NCBI GenBank assembly: GCA_039989895.1
Contig: JBDXGY010000002.1
Location: forward strand, 181,922 to 245,921
DNA length: 64,000 nucleotides
Origin: Hyphomicrobiales bacterium
GTDB lineage: Bacteria > Pseudomonadota > Alphaproteobacteria > Rhizobiales > JACESI01
Direction of reading: 5' to 3'
Shown: piece after piece, positions 1-8,706 of the stretch
How positions within the stretch are numbered: position 1 is the first letter of the stretch
Layout: the number at the start of each line of letters is the position of its first letter
Translations under genes and position numbers: made by a program
Notes under the pieces: model-generated
Told to the model about the DNA's origin: nothing
Database searches by the model: none
What the model saw: only the letters and a program-made list of their open reading frames with translations

Positions 1-2
1 TT

Positions 3-272
3 GCGCGGTTCCGTGAGACATCACGGGGCCAAATTATGGGGTTGGACTGCGGCATCTTGAAGATGATTTTTTCTTTGAAAACAAGACGATTGCTTGGGTG
101 TCACATTGTGGGTGAAGGGGCGACAGAGCTTATTCATATCGGGCAAGCTGTTTTGAACCTGCAAGGAACGCTAGAATATTTTGTCGAGAGCACATTCAAT
201 TATCCAACCCTTGCAGAAGCCTATAAAACTGCAGCGCTTGATGCTTGGAACCGTATGCCTAAAGTGGAATAG
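3..272 (+). CDS. sthA: Soluble pyridine nucleotide transhydrogenase, C-terminal part (partial)
   Basis: The reading frame is open from base 3, so this is the 3' end of a gene cut by the window edge, not a short gene starting at the ATG at 36. The visible tail has the dimerisation-domain signature of the Si-specific NAD(P)+ transhydrogenase branch of flavoprotein disulfide reductases: [15 protein letters not shown], then [18 protein letters not shown]. The family passes hydride between NADPH and NAD+ in the cytoplasm through FAD. The redox-active cysteine region is outside the window, so a related lipoamide-dehydrogenase-like enzyme cannot be fully excluded, but the [12 protein letters not shown] tail favours SthA. 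Confidence 0.88.
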   Translation, partial: ARFRETSRGQIMGLDCGILKMIFSLKTRRLLGCHIVGEGATELIHIGQAVLNLQGTLEYFVESTFNYPTLAEAYKTAALDAWNRMPKVE

Positions 273-301
273 GTCTTAGAATATTTTGTGAAGGAATGCT
301 T

Positions 302-1042
302 ATGTCCGCTACAACCACAATTGATGATGCTGAAGTTGCACGCTTTTCAGCCCTAGCGGCGGAATGGTGGAATCCGAAGGGCAAGTTTCGTCCGCTTCAT
401 AAATTCAATCCCGTACGCCTCACTTATATCAAGAGCCAAGTATGTGAGCGTTTTGGGCGTGATGTGAAGACACCGGATGCTTTCAAGGGTTTGCGGATTT
501 TGGATATTGGCTGTGGCGGCGGTTTATTGAGTGAACCGATGGCGCGTATGGGGGCTGAGATTGTGGGTGCGGATGCCTCTGAGGTTAACATCGAAGTTGC
601 CAAAATCCATGCCGAGCAATCTGGCCTAAAAATTGATTATCGCGCCACCACGTCAGAAGCGCTGGCGGCGGCTGGTGAACGGTTTGATGTGGTGTTGAAC
701 ATGGAAGTGGTTGAACATGTGGCTGATGTTGATCTGTTTATGGCAAGCTGCTGTGACATGGTGAAACCCGGTGGCCTGACCTTTGTTGCCACGATCAATC
801 GCACAGCCAAAGCCCGCATGCTCGCGATTTTTATGGCAGAACAGGTTTTGCGTTGGTTGCCCATTGGCACGCATGATTATGAAAAGCTTGTCAAACCAGA
901 TGAGCTGGAAGCCGCCTTTCATAAAGCAGGCCTATCGATTATGGATGAGACCGGCGTTGCTTATAATCCGGTTTTTGATCAGTGGTCGATGTCCAAGGAT
1001 ATGGATGTGAATTATATGATGTTGGCGGGGCGCGATACTTAA
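302..1042 (+). CDS. ubiG: Ubiquinone biosynthesis O-methyltransferase UbiG
   Basis: UbiG carries out both O-methylations of ubiquinone synthesis with S-adenosylmethionine. The SAM-binding motif I is clear ([16 protein letters not shown], near residue 60), followed by the acidic motif VGADAS and the NMEVVEHV motif. The N-terminal part with [19 protein letters not shown] is characteristic of UbiG. Length 246 residues is normal. There are two in-frame ATGs; AAGGA at 291-295 abuts the first (296) and lies 6 bases from the second (302), so 302 is the better start. It lies 29 bases after the transhydrogenase stop. Confidence 0.95.
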   Translation: MSATTTIDDAEVARFSALAAEWWNPKGKFRPLHKFNPVRLTYIKSQVCERFGRDVKTPDAFKGLRILDIGCGGGLLSEPMARMGAEIVGADASEVNIEVAKIHAEQSGLKIDYRATTSEALAAAGERFDVVLNMEVVEHVADVDLFMASCCDMVKPGGLTFVATINRTAKARMLAIFMAEQVLRWLPIGTHDYEKLVKPDELEAAFHKAGLSIMDETGVAYNPVFDQWSMSKDMDVNYMMLAGRDT

Positions 1043-1050
1043 GTCTGTGC

Positions 1051-1557
1051 CTAGTTATTATCTTCCGGCAGTGCTGGCAGTGGCAGGAAGTCGACGCCGT
1101 CATCAATTAATTCTTGAGCTTCTTCAAATGTGGCTTTGCCGATGATGCCATGGCGGTCTTCTTCGCCGAAGTGCATTTTGCGGGCTTTATCCGCAAATTT
1201 ATCTCCGACATTTTCTGTATTGGCCTCAACCCATGAGCGTAATTCGCGCATTTTTTCAACAACAGCCTGCATTGTTTCGTCACCATGAACCAAAGGCTCG
1301 GGGATGGTTGTTGGCAATAGCTCAGAATCGCGTGGTATAGGCGTATCAAGGTCTATGGCGTCTGGTTGTTCAGTGCTGTTACCTTGCGTTTTGGTGCCTG
1401 TGATTGAAGGGGCCATCAATGTTTTTTTGATTTCCGTTTCACCACAAGATGGGCAGGAGACGAGCCCCATATCTTTTTGTTCATCGAAGGCAACGGAATT
1501 GGAAAACCAACCGTCGAATACGTGGCCATTTGAACATTTGAGTGTGTATTTAATCAC
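1051..1557 (-). CDS. DUF1178 family protein
   Basis: A 168-residue protein of the DUF1178 family, common in alpha- and betaproteobacteria and of unknown function. The N-terminus carries a probable metal site: C8 and H12 (KCSNGHVFDGWF) and C35-x2-C38 (SCPSCG). The C-terminal half holds the conserved segment around KMHFGEEDRHGIIGKATFEEA. It starts a few bases after the nitrilase-like gene ends (1573) and is probably in the same minus-strand transcript with that gene, grxC and comF, an arrangement common in this order. Confidence 0.85.
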   Translation of the reverse strand: MIKYTLKCSNGHVFDGWFSNSVAFDEQKDMGLVSCPSCGETEIKKTLMAPSITGTKTQGNSTEQPDAIDLDTPIPRDSELLPTTIPEPLVHGDETMQAVVEKMRELRSWVEANTENVGDKFADKARKMHFGEEDRHGIIGKATFEEAQELIDDGVDFLPLPALPEDNN

Positions 1558-1572
1558 AGCTTGTTTCTCTAA

Positions 1573-2412
1573 CTATATACTTGTTGAAAAAGACGTATCA
1601 AATTCGCGGCCGTGGGTCAAAACAGGAATTTTCTTTCGAGCTTGATAGGCGCTTGAAATGTCGATATCGGCAAGGATAACGCCGGGGCGATCATGATCGG
1701 CTTCAACCAGTATGTTACCCCATGGATCAATGATGAGGCTGTGCCCATATGTCTGGCGGCCATCTTCATGGAGCCCTCCTTGTGCTGCGGATATCATAAA
1801 GCAGCCGTTTTCAATCGCCCGGGCGCGCATCAAAACATGCCAGTGAGCCATGCCGGTTTGTTGGGTGAAACAGGAGGGCGATGTGAGAATATTGGCGCCT
1901 GCTAGCGCCTGCGCGCGGAACACTTCGGGGAAGCGAACATCGTAGCAAATGGCAAGGCCTATGGCTCCAAGTTGTGTTTGGACGACAGGAGAGGATGTGC
2001 CTGCTTGATAGGTGTTTGATTCACGCCAGCTTTCGCCGTTGTCCAGATCGACATCGAACATATGGATTTTGTCATAGGTAACAAGACATCGGCCATCAGG
2101 CCCAAAGACAAAAGCGCGGTTGGCGACTTTGCCATCATCGCGAAGGATCGCAAGAGACCCTATATGCAATGTTACTTGTAGATCAGAAGCAAGCTTTGAA
2201 AATTGGGCCACACCTTCATCATCAGCTTGCAATTTGACCTTTTGCATCAAGTTTTCGCGGTTGCTCGCAACGAGATGAGTCATTTCAGGCGTCTGTATGT
2301 AGTTTGCTCCGTCACCCGCTGCCTTACGTATAAGGGCGCTTGCTTCTTCCACATTATGCGAAATAGAACATGTGGCGCGCAGTTGGATGCAAGCAGCCTT
2401 GAAAGGGGACAT
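1573..2412 (-). CDS. Carbon-nitrogen hydrolase (Nit1/NitFhit-like branch)
   Basis: A 279-residue nitrilase-superfamily amidase. The catalytic triad is visible: E43 (QTPEMTHL), K115 (YDKIHMFDVD) and C156 (AICYDVRFPE). The YDKIHMFDVD and CYDVRFPE motifs are those of the Nit1 branch, whose eukaryotic and bacterial members hydrolyse deaminated glutathione or related omega-amides. The substrate here is inferred, not shown. It follows grxC with a 6-base gap and probably shares its transcript, which fits a thiol-repair role. Confidence 0.85.
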   Translation of the reverse strand: MSPFKAACIQLRATCSISHNVEEASALIRKAAGDGANYIQTPEMTHLVASNRENLMQKVKLQADDEGVAQFSKLASDLQVTLHIGSLAILRDDGKVANRAFVFGPDGRCLVTYDKIHMFDVDLDNGESWRESNTYQAGTSSPVVQTQLGAIGLAICYDVRFPEVFRAQALAGANILTSPSCFTQQTGMAHWHVLMRARAIENGCFMISAAQGGLHEDGRQTYGHSLIIDPWGNILVEADHDRPGVILADIDISSAYQARKKIPVLTHGREFDTSFSTSI

Positions 2413-2418
2413 TGGCAG

Positions 2419-2676
2419 CTAGCCTTTCAGAAGCGGATCCAGTTTCCCTGCATCTTCTAGCGCGTAGAGGTCGTCGCAGCCACCAACATGTGTGTCGCCA
2501 ATAAAGATTTGCGGAAATGTCATGCCGCCATTGGAGCGTTTAATCATTTCAGCTTTTATAGCGCGATTCATTGTTCCGTCATGTTCTGTGAACTTTGCTC
2601 CTTTGCCTGACAAAAGCCTTTTGGCTGCTGTGCAATAGGGGCAGAATTTTCGAGTATAAATTGTAACGTCTTGCAT
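2419..2676 (-). CDS. grxC: Glutaredoxin 3
   Basis: An 85-residue dithiol glutaredoxin with the active site C12-P-Y-C15. Further family features are the TFPQIFIG segment with the cis-proline and the GGCDDLYALE segment for glutathione binding. It reduces protein and glutathione mixed disulfides in the cytoplasm using glutathione. It sits between comF upstream and the nitrilase-like gene downstream on the same strand with short gaps, so an operon is likely. Confidence 0.95.
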   Translation of the reverse strand: MQDVTIYTRKFCPYCTAAKRLLSGKGAKFTEHDGTMNRAIKAEMIKRSNGGMTFPQIFIGDTHVGGCDDLYALEDAGKLDPLLKG

Positions 2677-2718
2677 TATGTTTCCTTGAGATAGTGCGCT
2701 TTAGCAGGTATCGGGATT

Positions 2719-3492
2719 TTATAGGGTGATATCGCCTTGTTCAACAACCTTTGCGAAGGTCAGTATATCGATATGGCTGGCTTTTTCACGCAAAAGTGCG
2801 CGAGTACAGGCATTTATGGTCGCGCCGGTGGTCACGACATCATCAATCAGGATAATTCTGCGACCTTGAACATTTATGACTTCACTGGCTGGCACCCGAA
2901 AAGCGCCTTCGACGTTTTTATGGCGCGCAGTCATATCAAGGGTTGTTTGTTGTTTGGTCGGGCGGATGCGTTGTAGCCCTTCAAGGGCACAGGGTATGCC
3001 GGTCAAGGTTGAGATTTCTTTTGCTAATTCTGCCGATTGATTGAAACGGCGGCTGAACAATCTTTTGCGATGGAGTGGTACGGGAATGATGATATCGGCC
3101 TCATTTAATAAATCTGTCCCGCTTCGCACCATTAGACGGGCAAGGTGCGGGGTGAGGTCGAGGCGGTCATGAAATTTGAATGATAAAATCATCCGCCTGG
3201 CTGTCCCTTCATATCGGGTTGGCGCTCGCATTTTTCTATAGATTGGCGGATTGGCGATGGCCTCAGCGCTCACAATGGTATCCTTAAGATCAAAAGCCAT
3301 TGGTTTGCCGGTGCGATCACAAAATGGCCTCTCAATAAAAGGCATCTCCTGCCAGCATGTCGCGCATAAACCGCCTTGTTCCGCGACCAATTCATCACAG
3401 GCTAAACATCGGGGTGGCAAAATGAAATGAAAGGCGCTTTTTGCAAGCCTGATCAGGGGTAGGGTGCTAAATTGATGCGATATAAGGTTCAT
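2719..3492 (-). CDS. ComF family protein (phosphoribosyltransferase fold)
   Basis: A 257-residue ComF homologue. The N-terminus has a four-cysteine zinc site (C29, C32, C43, C46), and the C-terminal type I phosphoribosyltransferase domain has the PRPP loop IILIDDVVTTGATINAC near residues 213-230. ComF proteins are linked to DNA uptake in competent species, but in alphaproteobacteria the role is not settled. No competence genes lie nearby. It is the first gene of the minus-strand run comF-grxC-nitrilase-DUF1178. Confidence 0.88.
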   Translation of the reverse strand: MNLISHQFSTLPLIRLAKSAFHFILPPRCLACDELVAEQGGLCATCWQEMPFIERPFCDRTGKPMAFDLKDTIVSAEAIANPPIYRKMRAPTRYEGTARRMILSFKFHDRLDLTPHLARLMVRSGTDLLNEADIIIPVPLHRKRLFSRRFNQSAELAKEISTLTGIPCALEGLQRIRPTKQQTTLDMTARHKNVEGAFRVPASEVINVQGRRIILIDDVVTTGATINACTRALLREKASHIDILTFAKVVEQGDITL

Positions 3493-3589
3493 TGCGTCTT
3501 GCCGAACTTTCTAACATTGCTTATTTCATCAGGATCAGGCTTGAGTTTCAACTCTTAACTCTCGGTTTTTTGAAAAGGCGGTCGCATCC

Positions 3590-4477
3590 TTGCCTAATGA
3601 TATCATTATTGATGAACTAGCGTTGCATCGGCATCGCTCGCGGGCTTTAGCGATGGCTCAATCCGGTGCGAGTACTCGCGCAGATTTTTTGATGCACCAA
3701 GCGGCTGATGATTTATCTTTAAGATTATCGACAATTACCAGAGAATTTAAGATCGCGGTTGATTTGAATAGCGCTGGCACTGCTGTGAGTGATGCCATGC
3801 GTTTGAGCGGAAAATGTGCGCAGATTATCCAAAGTAGAGCGGCCGCTTTTAAAGACAAGCAAACCAGCATTATTCATGGCGATGACATGCTCCCTATTGC
3901 CAATGATAGCGTTGATTTGATTGCCTCAACACTATCGCTTCAGTTTACGAATGATTTGCCGGGTATTTTGGTGCAGATCAGGCGGGCGCTTAAGCCTGAT
4001 GGTCTTTTTATGGGTGCGCTTCTTGGGGGTGGCACATTGCATGAATTGCGCGAGTCATTTTTGCAGGCAGAATCAGAGATCAAAGGTTCTGCCCATGCCC
4101 GTGTTTTGCCGTTTATGGATGTGCGTGCGGCGGGTGGATTGTTGCAACGAGCGGGCTTTGCGCTGCCAGTCGCTGACATTGATACGCTCACTGTCCGCTA
4201 TGAGACAGCCTTGGAACTTATGCATGATTTGCGGTCAATGGGTGCTACTAATTGCTTGTTTGATAGAGATAAAAAAATTCTTTCGCGGGCTGTTCTGGCA
4301 CGCATGATTGAAATTTATGCGCAGAATTTTAGTGATCCAGATGGGCGAATCAGAGCAACTTTTGAGATTATTTCGCTCTCCGGTTGGAGGCCTCATGAAA
4401 GTCAGCAAAAGCCGTTGAAACCTGGTTCTGCTCAGATGAAATTATCAGACGTCTTGGGTGGCAAGGATAAACCATAA
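3590..4477 (+). CDS. SAM methyltransferase-like protein of the NDUFAF5/BioC type
   Basis: A 295-residue protein with a class I methyltransferase layout similar to alphaproteobacterial relatives of the complex I assembly factor NDUFAF5. The acidic-motif region DMLPIANDSVDLIASTLSLQFTNDLPG, the RRALKPDGLFMGALLGGGTLHELR segment and the C-terminal RATFEIISLSGWRPHE segment are typical. The glycine motif that normally holds SAM is weak: it reads AVDLNSAGTAVSDA, with Asn where the family usually has Gly. The start is a TTG at 3590; no in-frame ATG gives a full-length protein. It is divergent from comF. Confidence 0.75.
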   Translation: MPNDIIIDELALHRHRSRALAMAQSGASTRADFLMHQAADDLSLRLSTITREFKIAVDLNSAGTAVSDAMRLSGKCAQIIQSRAAAFKDKQTSIIHGDDMLPIANDSVDLIASTLSLQFTNDLPGILVQIRRALKPDGLFMGALLGGGTLHELRESFLQAESEIKGSAHARVLPFMDVRAAGGLLQRAGFALPVADIDTLTVRYETALELMHDLRSMGATNCLFDRDKKILSRAVLARMIEIYAQNFSDPDGRIRATFEIISLSGWRPHESQQKPLKPGSAQMKLSDVLGGKDKP

Positions 4478-4507
4478 TTTTCTTGAAGAAATTAATGGTC
4501 AAGCACC

Positions 4508-4696
4508 TTAGCCGTTAATGGCATTTGTAACCAGCTGTATCGTCTCATTATATATTTCGCCTAGACTTTGGCCAGTTCCGAATAAAGCAGTAATAATGGC
4601 AACAGCAATAAGTCCTGCAATCAAGCCATATTCAATAGCTGGGGCGGCGCTTTGGTCTTTTGTGAAATATTTTATATTCTGTAAAATTTTAGTCAC
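4508..4696 (-). CDS. Flp family type IVb pilin
   Basis: A 62-residue prepilin. The motif before and within the hydrophobic helix is SAAPAIEYGLIAGLIAVAII (about residues 16-35), with the conserved glutamate (E22) and tyrosine (Y23) of Flp pilins. Flp subunits are cleaved by a TadV/CpaA-type prepilin peptidase and assembled by the Tad machine into adhesive pili. No tad/cpa genes lie in this window, so assembly genes must be elsewhere. The gene lies 9 bases after a second pilin-like gene on the same strand. Confidence 0.85.
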   Translation of the reverse strand: MTKILQNIKYFTKDQSAAPAIEYGLIAGLIAVAIITALFGTGQSLGEIYNETIQLVTNAING

Positions 4697-4705
4697 TGTA
4701 ATTTC

Positions 4706-4999
4706 CTATTGCGCGGGTCTTAAACCCTTTGGTAATTGAAATACCCGATAAGTTTTCGCGTTATCGGCGCCTATTTCTACTTTTGTTATTGTATTTTTAT
4801 TCTTGCTTGACTGGGTTTTGTTAATTGAAGCAACAATAGTGTTATCAATTTCGACGTCTTGGTTCCATGCTGTCAATTCTGGTGTGTACTTATTTCCTAC
4901 ATAGGCAATAGCAGAAACGAATAATACAGATGCGACACAAAGAAATATTGCGTAGTTGATCGTTGCGCCTGGCCGTTGACTCACATTATATTCTTGCAT
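4706..4999 (-). CDS. Divergent Flp-pilin-like small membrane protein
   Basis: A 97-residue protein with no function I recognise by name. Residues 11-35 (GATINYAIFLCVASVLFVSA and on) match the layout of Flp prepilins: a GAT(x)I-x-Y start followed by one hydrophobic helix. Here the invariant glutamate is Asn15. A hydrophilic tail of about 60 residues follows, longer than in Flp pilins. It lies 9 bases upstream of the flp gene on the same strand, so the two are probably co-transcribed. I infer a minor pilin or pilus-associated subunit; a simple membrane-anchored protein is the alternative. Confidence 0.6.
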   Translation of the reverse strand: MQEYNVSQRPGATINYAIFLCVASVLFVSAIAYVGNKYTPELTAWNQDVEIDNTIVASINKTQSSKNKNTITKVEIGADNAKTYRVFQLPKGLRPAQ

Positions 5000-5108
5000 G
5001 ATTTTAACCCCAAAATACGATTTCTGAGTTAATTTGCATTATCTTGCTTAATAAGTGGTTCACGTGGGCTTATAAATAAAGTCTATCTCATCGGGTAAAT
5101 CTTATGAT

Positions 5109-5513
5109 TTATGAAATTAAGAGGTCAATGAGAGGTGGTATGAGCGGCTCGTCAGCTGGTGGCATGTCAAAACTGCGCAGTTTGTTTGCTCTCACCCACT
5201 TTAGGGTTTGACCTTCTTTTGGCTGCGGTTCTCCCCAAAATCTTCGGCATATATAAAGCGGCATCAAGAGATGAAATTCATCATAGGCATGACTTGCGAA
5301 GGAAAGAGGGGCAAGGCAGTCAGTTTTGGTCTCAATTCCCAGTTCTTCTTGCAGCTCGCGCACTAGCGCTTCTTCAGGCCGCTCACCTGCTTCTAGTTTT
5401 CCGCCCGGAAACTCCCATAGGCCAGCCATTGATTTGCCTGCCGGCCTTTTGGCAATCAACACGCGATTGTCGGCATCTATGAGCGCGCAGGCGACAACCA
5501 AGGTGAGTTTCAT
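5109..5513 (-). CDS. mutT: 8-oxo-dGTP diphosphatase MutT
   Basis: A 134-residue Nudix hydrolase of the MutT branch. The Nudix box is complete: G38-x5-E44-x7-R52-E53-L-Q-E56-E57-x-G59-I. The surrounding LWEFPGGKLEAGE and the C-terminal LKWVRANKL fit MutT, which removes 8-oxo-dGTP from the nucleotide pool. It lies at the end of the minus-strand run prsA-like / argJ / GNAT / mutT, 12 bases after the GNAT gene. This order behind secA is usual in the Rhizobiales. Confidence 0.9.
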   Translation of the reverse strand: MKLTLVVACALIDADNRVLIAKRPAGKSMAGLWEFPGGKLEAGERPEEALVRELQEELGIETKTDCLAPLSFASHAYDEFHLLMPLYICRRFWGEPQPKEGQTLKWVRANKLRSFDMPPADEPLIPPLIDLLIS

Positions 5514-5525
5514 AACCTATTCTCC

Positions 5526-6296
5526 TCACGCGTCGAGTGATGCGTAAATATAACTGTAAAAATCTTCAAAACCGAGGCCTCTATATAAATCAATAGCAGG
5601 CGTATTGCTTTGTTCGACCGCAAGCCAGCACCAACTTGCCTTCTCTTGAGTGGCTTGGTTCAAGAGAGCCGCCATGGTTGCCTTAGCAAAACCACGTCGC
5701 AGATAGTCAGCTTGGGTGGCAACATTTTGTATTGTCAAACATCCAATATGGTCTACTGCCATGGCTGTTGAAACCGGAACACCTTTGTATAAACCGAGGA
5801 GATAGGTTGTCTTATCTAAAATTGCTTCAAGCATTTTTTTAATGGTGTCGGGCTTATCTTTATACCTTGGGCTGCATTGGATGAATGTATCAAGCCATTC
5901 ACTCGTGCAGGATGGCGATGACATAATTTCAAAGTTTTCAATAGCTGGTGTTGGTTTGGTTTCAAGATTTGAGAGTTGTCTACTAAGCGTTATGGTGGGG
6001 TTTTGGAATCTGTAGCCGCGATTTTGTAATTCCTTTATCACTGCAACCGGTGCTAGTGGACTCAATCTTGCCCGTGGGGGAAGCCCTGCACGGCGATATG
6101 TTGCCTCCATCCAGTCTAGCCGTATTTGATAGTCGGCATCATCGGTATGGTCGAGGAAAAATAGAGAATTTGCGCGGCCCGACACACCATCAGCCATACC
6201 GAGCAACCAACGACCGGACAGGCAGACGTTTAAAGCCGGCCATGAGGAGGCGATCATCGATTCAGCGCGGATGATATCAGCTGCGATAGTCGCCAT
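5526..6296 (-). CDS. GNAT family N-acetyltransferase
   Basis: A GNAT acetyltransferase of about 256 residues. The acetyl-CoA pyrophosphate loop is seen in [21 protein letters not shown] near residue 200, and the C-terminal strand-helix [19 protein letters not shown] is typical. The substrate is unknown. The ATG at 6296 lies inside the end of argJ, so the genes overlap by 20 bases; an ATG at 6308 would add four residues. The overlap suggests translational coupling with argJ, a common arrangement in this order. Confidence 0.82.
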   Translation of the reverse strand: MATIAADIIRAESMIASSWPALNVCLSGRWLLGMADGVSGRANSLFFLDHTDDADYQIRLDWMEATYRRAGLPPRARLSPLAPVAVIKELQNRGYRFQNPTITLSRQLSNLETKPTPAIENFEIMSSPSCTSEWLDTFIQCSPRYKDKPDTIKKMLEAILDKTTYLLGLYKGVPVSTAMAVDHIGCLTIQNVATQADYLRRGFAKATMAALLNQATQEKASWCWLAVEQSNTPAIDLYRGLGFEDFYSYIYASLDA

Positions 6297-7506
6297 TGAT
6301 TGCCACATAGTCTTTGGTCAAGTCGCAAGTCCAAACGCTGGCGGTTCCACGGCCAAGGCCCAAGTCGACGGTTAAGGTAATTTCTTCTGCTTTCATAACT
6401 GAGGCTGCCGCTTCTTCGCTATAGTCTGGGTCGCGTTCCCCTTGAACCGCCACTCGAATATCACCGAACCAGATCGCAAGCCGGTCGCGATCCGCAGGCT
6501 CGCCCGCCTTGCCAACGGCCATCACTACCCGTCCCCAATTGGCGTCTTCCCCGGCTATCGCGGTTTTAACCAGTGGCGAATTGGCAATTGAGAGTGCTAC
6601 TTTTTTAGCGGATTTAGCGGATTTGGCGCCAACGACTTTTATTTCTACAAATTTGTGGGCCCCTTCGCCATCACGAACGATTTGATGGGCAAGATTGAGG
6701 CTCAGCGATTTGAGAGCTTTTTTGATAGCTCTTAAGCGCTTGTCTTTTGGGTCTGTTATGGGCGAGATGGCCGCTTTGCCAGTTGCGAACAAAAGCACCG
6801 TGTCGCTTGTGGATGTGTCGCTGTCCACTGTGATGGCATTGAAAGTTGTTTCAGTTGATTTTGATAGGAGCGTTTGTAAAATTTCTGCGGAAATTGGCGC
6901 ATCAGTGACAATGAAAGACAGCATCGTCGCCATGTCAGGAGCTATCATGCCAGAGCCTTTTGCGATGCCATTAAAGACAACGTTCGTCCCGTCTATTTTG
7001 ACACTTGTGGTCGCGACTTTAGGGTATGTATCTGTTGTCATGATGGCGCGGGCAGCGTCTAGCCATGTGCTTTGGCTTGATGACTTGTCCATTGTTTGGA
7101 GAACACTTTTAAACAGTGATGCATCAAGCGGCTCGCCGATAACCCCTGTCGAGGCTAGGAACACTTGATTGACGGGGCAGTTTGTAATTTCGGCGACCAT
7201 CTCTGCGGAGGTACGCACAGACTCCCATCCTTTAACGCCGGTAAAGGCATTGGCATTGCCTGAGTTTATTAGGACTGCCCGTGCTGTCGCGCTTTTTAAA
7301 ACTTGTTTGCACCAGTCTACCGGTGCTGAGGGACAGCGGGATTTTGTGAAGACGCCAGCCACAGCTGCGGGGGCATCAAAGGTGATCAGTAAAACGTCCG
7401 TGCGACCTTCATATTTGATGCCTGCCTGCTCAGTTTTGAGGCTTAAACCTTCAAGCTTTGGACATTCGTCAAAGGTTTTCGGTGCTAGGGGTGATACTTT
7501 CAGCAA
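6277..7506 (-). CDS. argJ: Bifunctional ornithine acetyltransferase / N-acetylglutamate synthase ArgJ
   Basis: A 409-residue ArgJ, which moves the acetyl group from N-acetylornithine to glutamate in the cyclic arginine pathway. The self-cleavage site is visible at A193-T194 in [15 protein letters not shown]; the new N-terminal threonine is the nucleophile. Other conserved parts are GNANAFTG and [13 protein letters not shown]. The start is a TTG at 7506, because a TAA stop lies directly upstream in frame and the homologous N-terminus (VSPLAPKTF) begins almost at once. It works with argH at 19.8 kb. Confidence 0.95.
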   Translation of the reverse strand: MLKVSPLAPKTFDECPKLEGLSLKTEQAGIKYEGRTDVLLITFDAPAAVAGVFTKSRCPSAPVDWCKQVLKSATARAVLINSGNANAFTGVKGWESVRTSAEMVAEITNCPVNQVFLASTGVIGEPLDASLFKSVLQTMDKSSSQSTWLDAARAIMTTDTYPKVATTSVKIDGTNVVFNGIAKGSGMIAPDMATMLSFIVTDAPISAEILQTLLSKSTETTFNAITVDSDTSTSDTVLLFATGKAAISPITDPKDKRLRAIKKALKSLSLNLAHQIVRDGEGAHKFVEIKVVGAKSAKSAKKVALSIANSPLVKTAIAGEDANWGRVVMAVGKAGEPADRDRLAIWFGDIRVAVQGERDPDYSEEAAASVMKAEEITLTVDLGLGRGTASVWTCDLTKDYVAINGDYRS

Positions 7507-7534
7507 TTATTTGGTCCATATTTTAAGATTCAGC

Positions 7535-8458
7535 TTATTTCTTGTCACCTTGTGCCGCGGGCTGCGCTTGTGGGTCTTCTTTTATTTCTATTTTCGCCGT
7601 TTTGCGTAATTCAGAAACTTTCTCTGCGAACAAGCTATTATAAACTTGATTTTGTAGCTCTGAAACAACTTGTTGATAAGTTGGGGCAGTGCTTTCTCTG
7701 ATCTCTTCTTTTTTAATGATATGCCATCCAAACTGGGTTTTAACGGGCTCTTTGCTATGCTCGCCTATTCTCAATTTAGTGGCGGCTTCATGGAAAGCGG
7801 AAACCATTTGATTTTTATTGAAAAAGCCAAGGTTCCCGCCGTTTGGAGCGCTTGGTCCGGTTGACTTTTCTTTAGCTAATTCAGCAAAATCCTTACCGCC
7901 ATCAATCTCTACAATCAATGCTTTCGCGGTTTCTTCGGTTTCCACTAGAATATGTCGAGCACGGATTTCTGTCTCTGGTTTGAAACGTGCGAGTAATTCG
8001 ACGTATCGCTCTTGAGTAAGTTCTTCGGTTACCTTTGGGCGGATTATTTTATTAAGATAAAAATTACGTAAAGTGCGTGCTTTTAGTAGCTCAAAGCGAC
8101 GTTTGTATTCATCTATTTCGTTAAGTTTCTCTGTCTCAGCTTCTTTGGCGATCAGGATAGTATTTATCATGATCTCAATCACAGCTTCACGGCGTTTATC
8201 GGCCGGAGTTTTCTCAAGCTCTGGCCTAAAGTCGATAGAGGCCGCAGCTAAGTCGCGATTGGTATACTCTTTGCCATCTACGGTGAAGACGACTTCGTCT
8301 AAATTTTCAGTTGAAGATGGTTTTTCTTGTGCTTGAACCATAGCCGGTAATAGGAATAGGCTGATCATCAACAAAGGGGATGACAGCTTGCGAATTCCAG
8401 ACTTAGAAATACCTTTTGCGAGCGTAAAAAATGAGGTTTCGCATTTTGAAAAGAGCAT
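7535..8458 (-). CDS. Parvulin-type peptidyl-prolyl isomerase (exported)
   Basis: An exported foldase related to PrsA/SurA. A signal peptide with core LLMISLFLLPAMVQA precedes a SurA-N-like helical region, and the parvulin domain runs from RARHILVETEE to KTQFGWHIIKKEE. The tail is charged and rich in Gln/Ala. Two starts are possible: ATG 8488, with no clear ribosome site, and ATG 8458, preceded by GGAG at a good distance; I choose 8458 (307 residues). It helps fold exported or outer-membrane proteins. It is divergent from secA and precedes argJ. Confidence 0.88.
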   Translation of the reverse strand: MLFSKCETSFFTLAKGISKSGIRKLSSPLLMISLFLLPAMVQAQEKPSSTENLDEVVFTVDGKEYTNRDLAAASIDFRPELEKTPADKRREAVIEIMINTILIAKEAETEKLNEIDEYKRRFELLKARTLRNFYLNKIIRPKVTEELTQERYVELLARFKPETEIRARHILVETEETAKALIVEIDGGKDFAELAKEKSTGPSAPNGGNLGFFNKNQMVSAFHEAATKLRIGEHSKEPVKTQFGWHIIKKEEIRESTAPTYQQVVSELQNQVYNSLFAEKVSELRKTAKIEIKEDPQAQPAAQGDKK

Positions 8459-8706
8459 CAATTTCTCCAACTTCTTAAGTGTCTTCATTATTTCGTGGCG
8501 ACGGGTTACATAAGATTATGTCTAAATCCCGACTTTATAGTTTTAGTTGTTATCGCTTGTCTATACATTGTTGGCGTTGACATCGACACAGCCCACTCTT
8601 ATCTGTCTCATGATATATCGTCCACAACGGTTTTAACTTTACGCATAGTTTTATGATGTAGAGAAACTGTATTCTACTTAATCTAGTGACATCACAGGAA
8701 ATTCTA

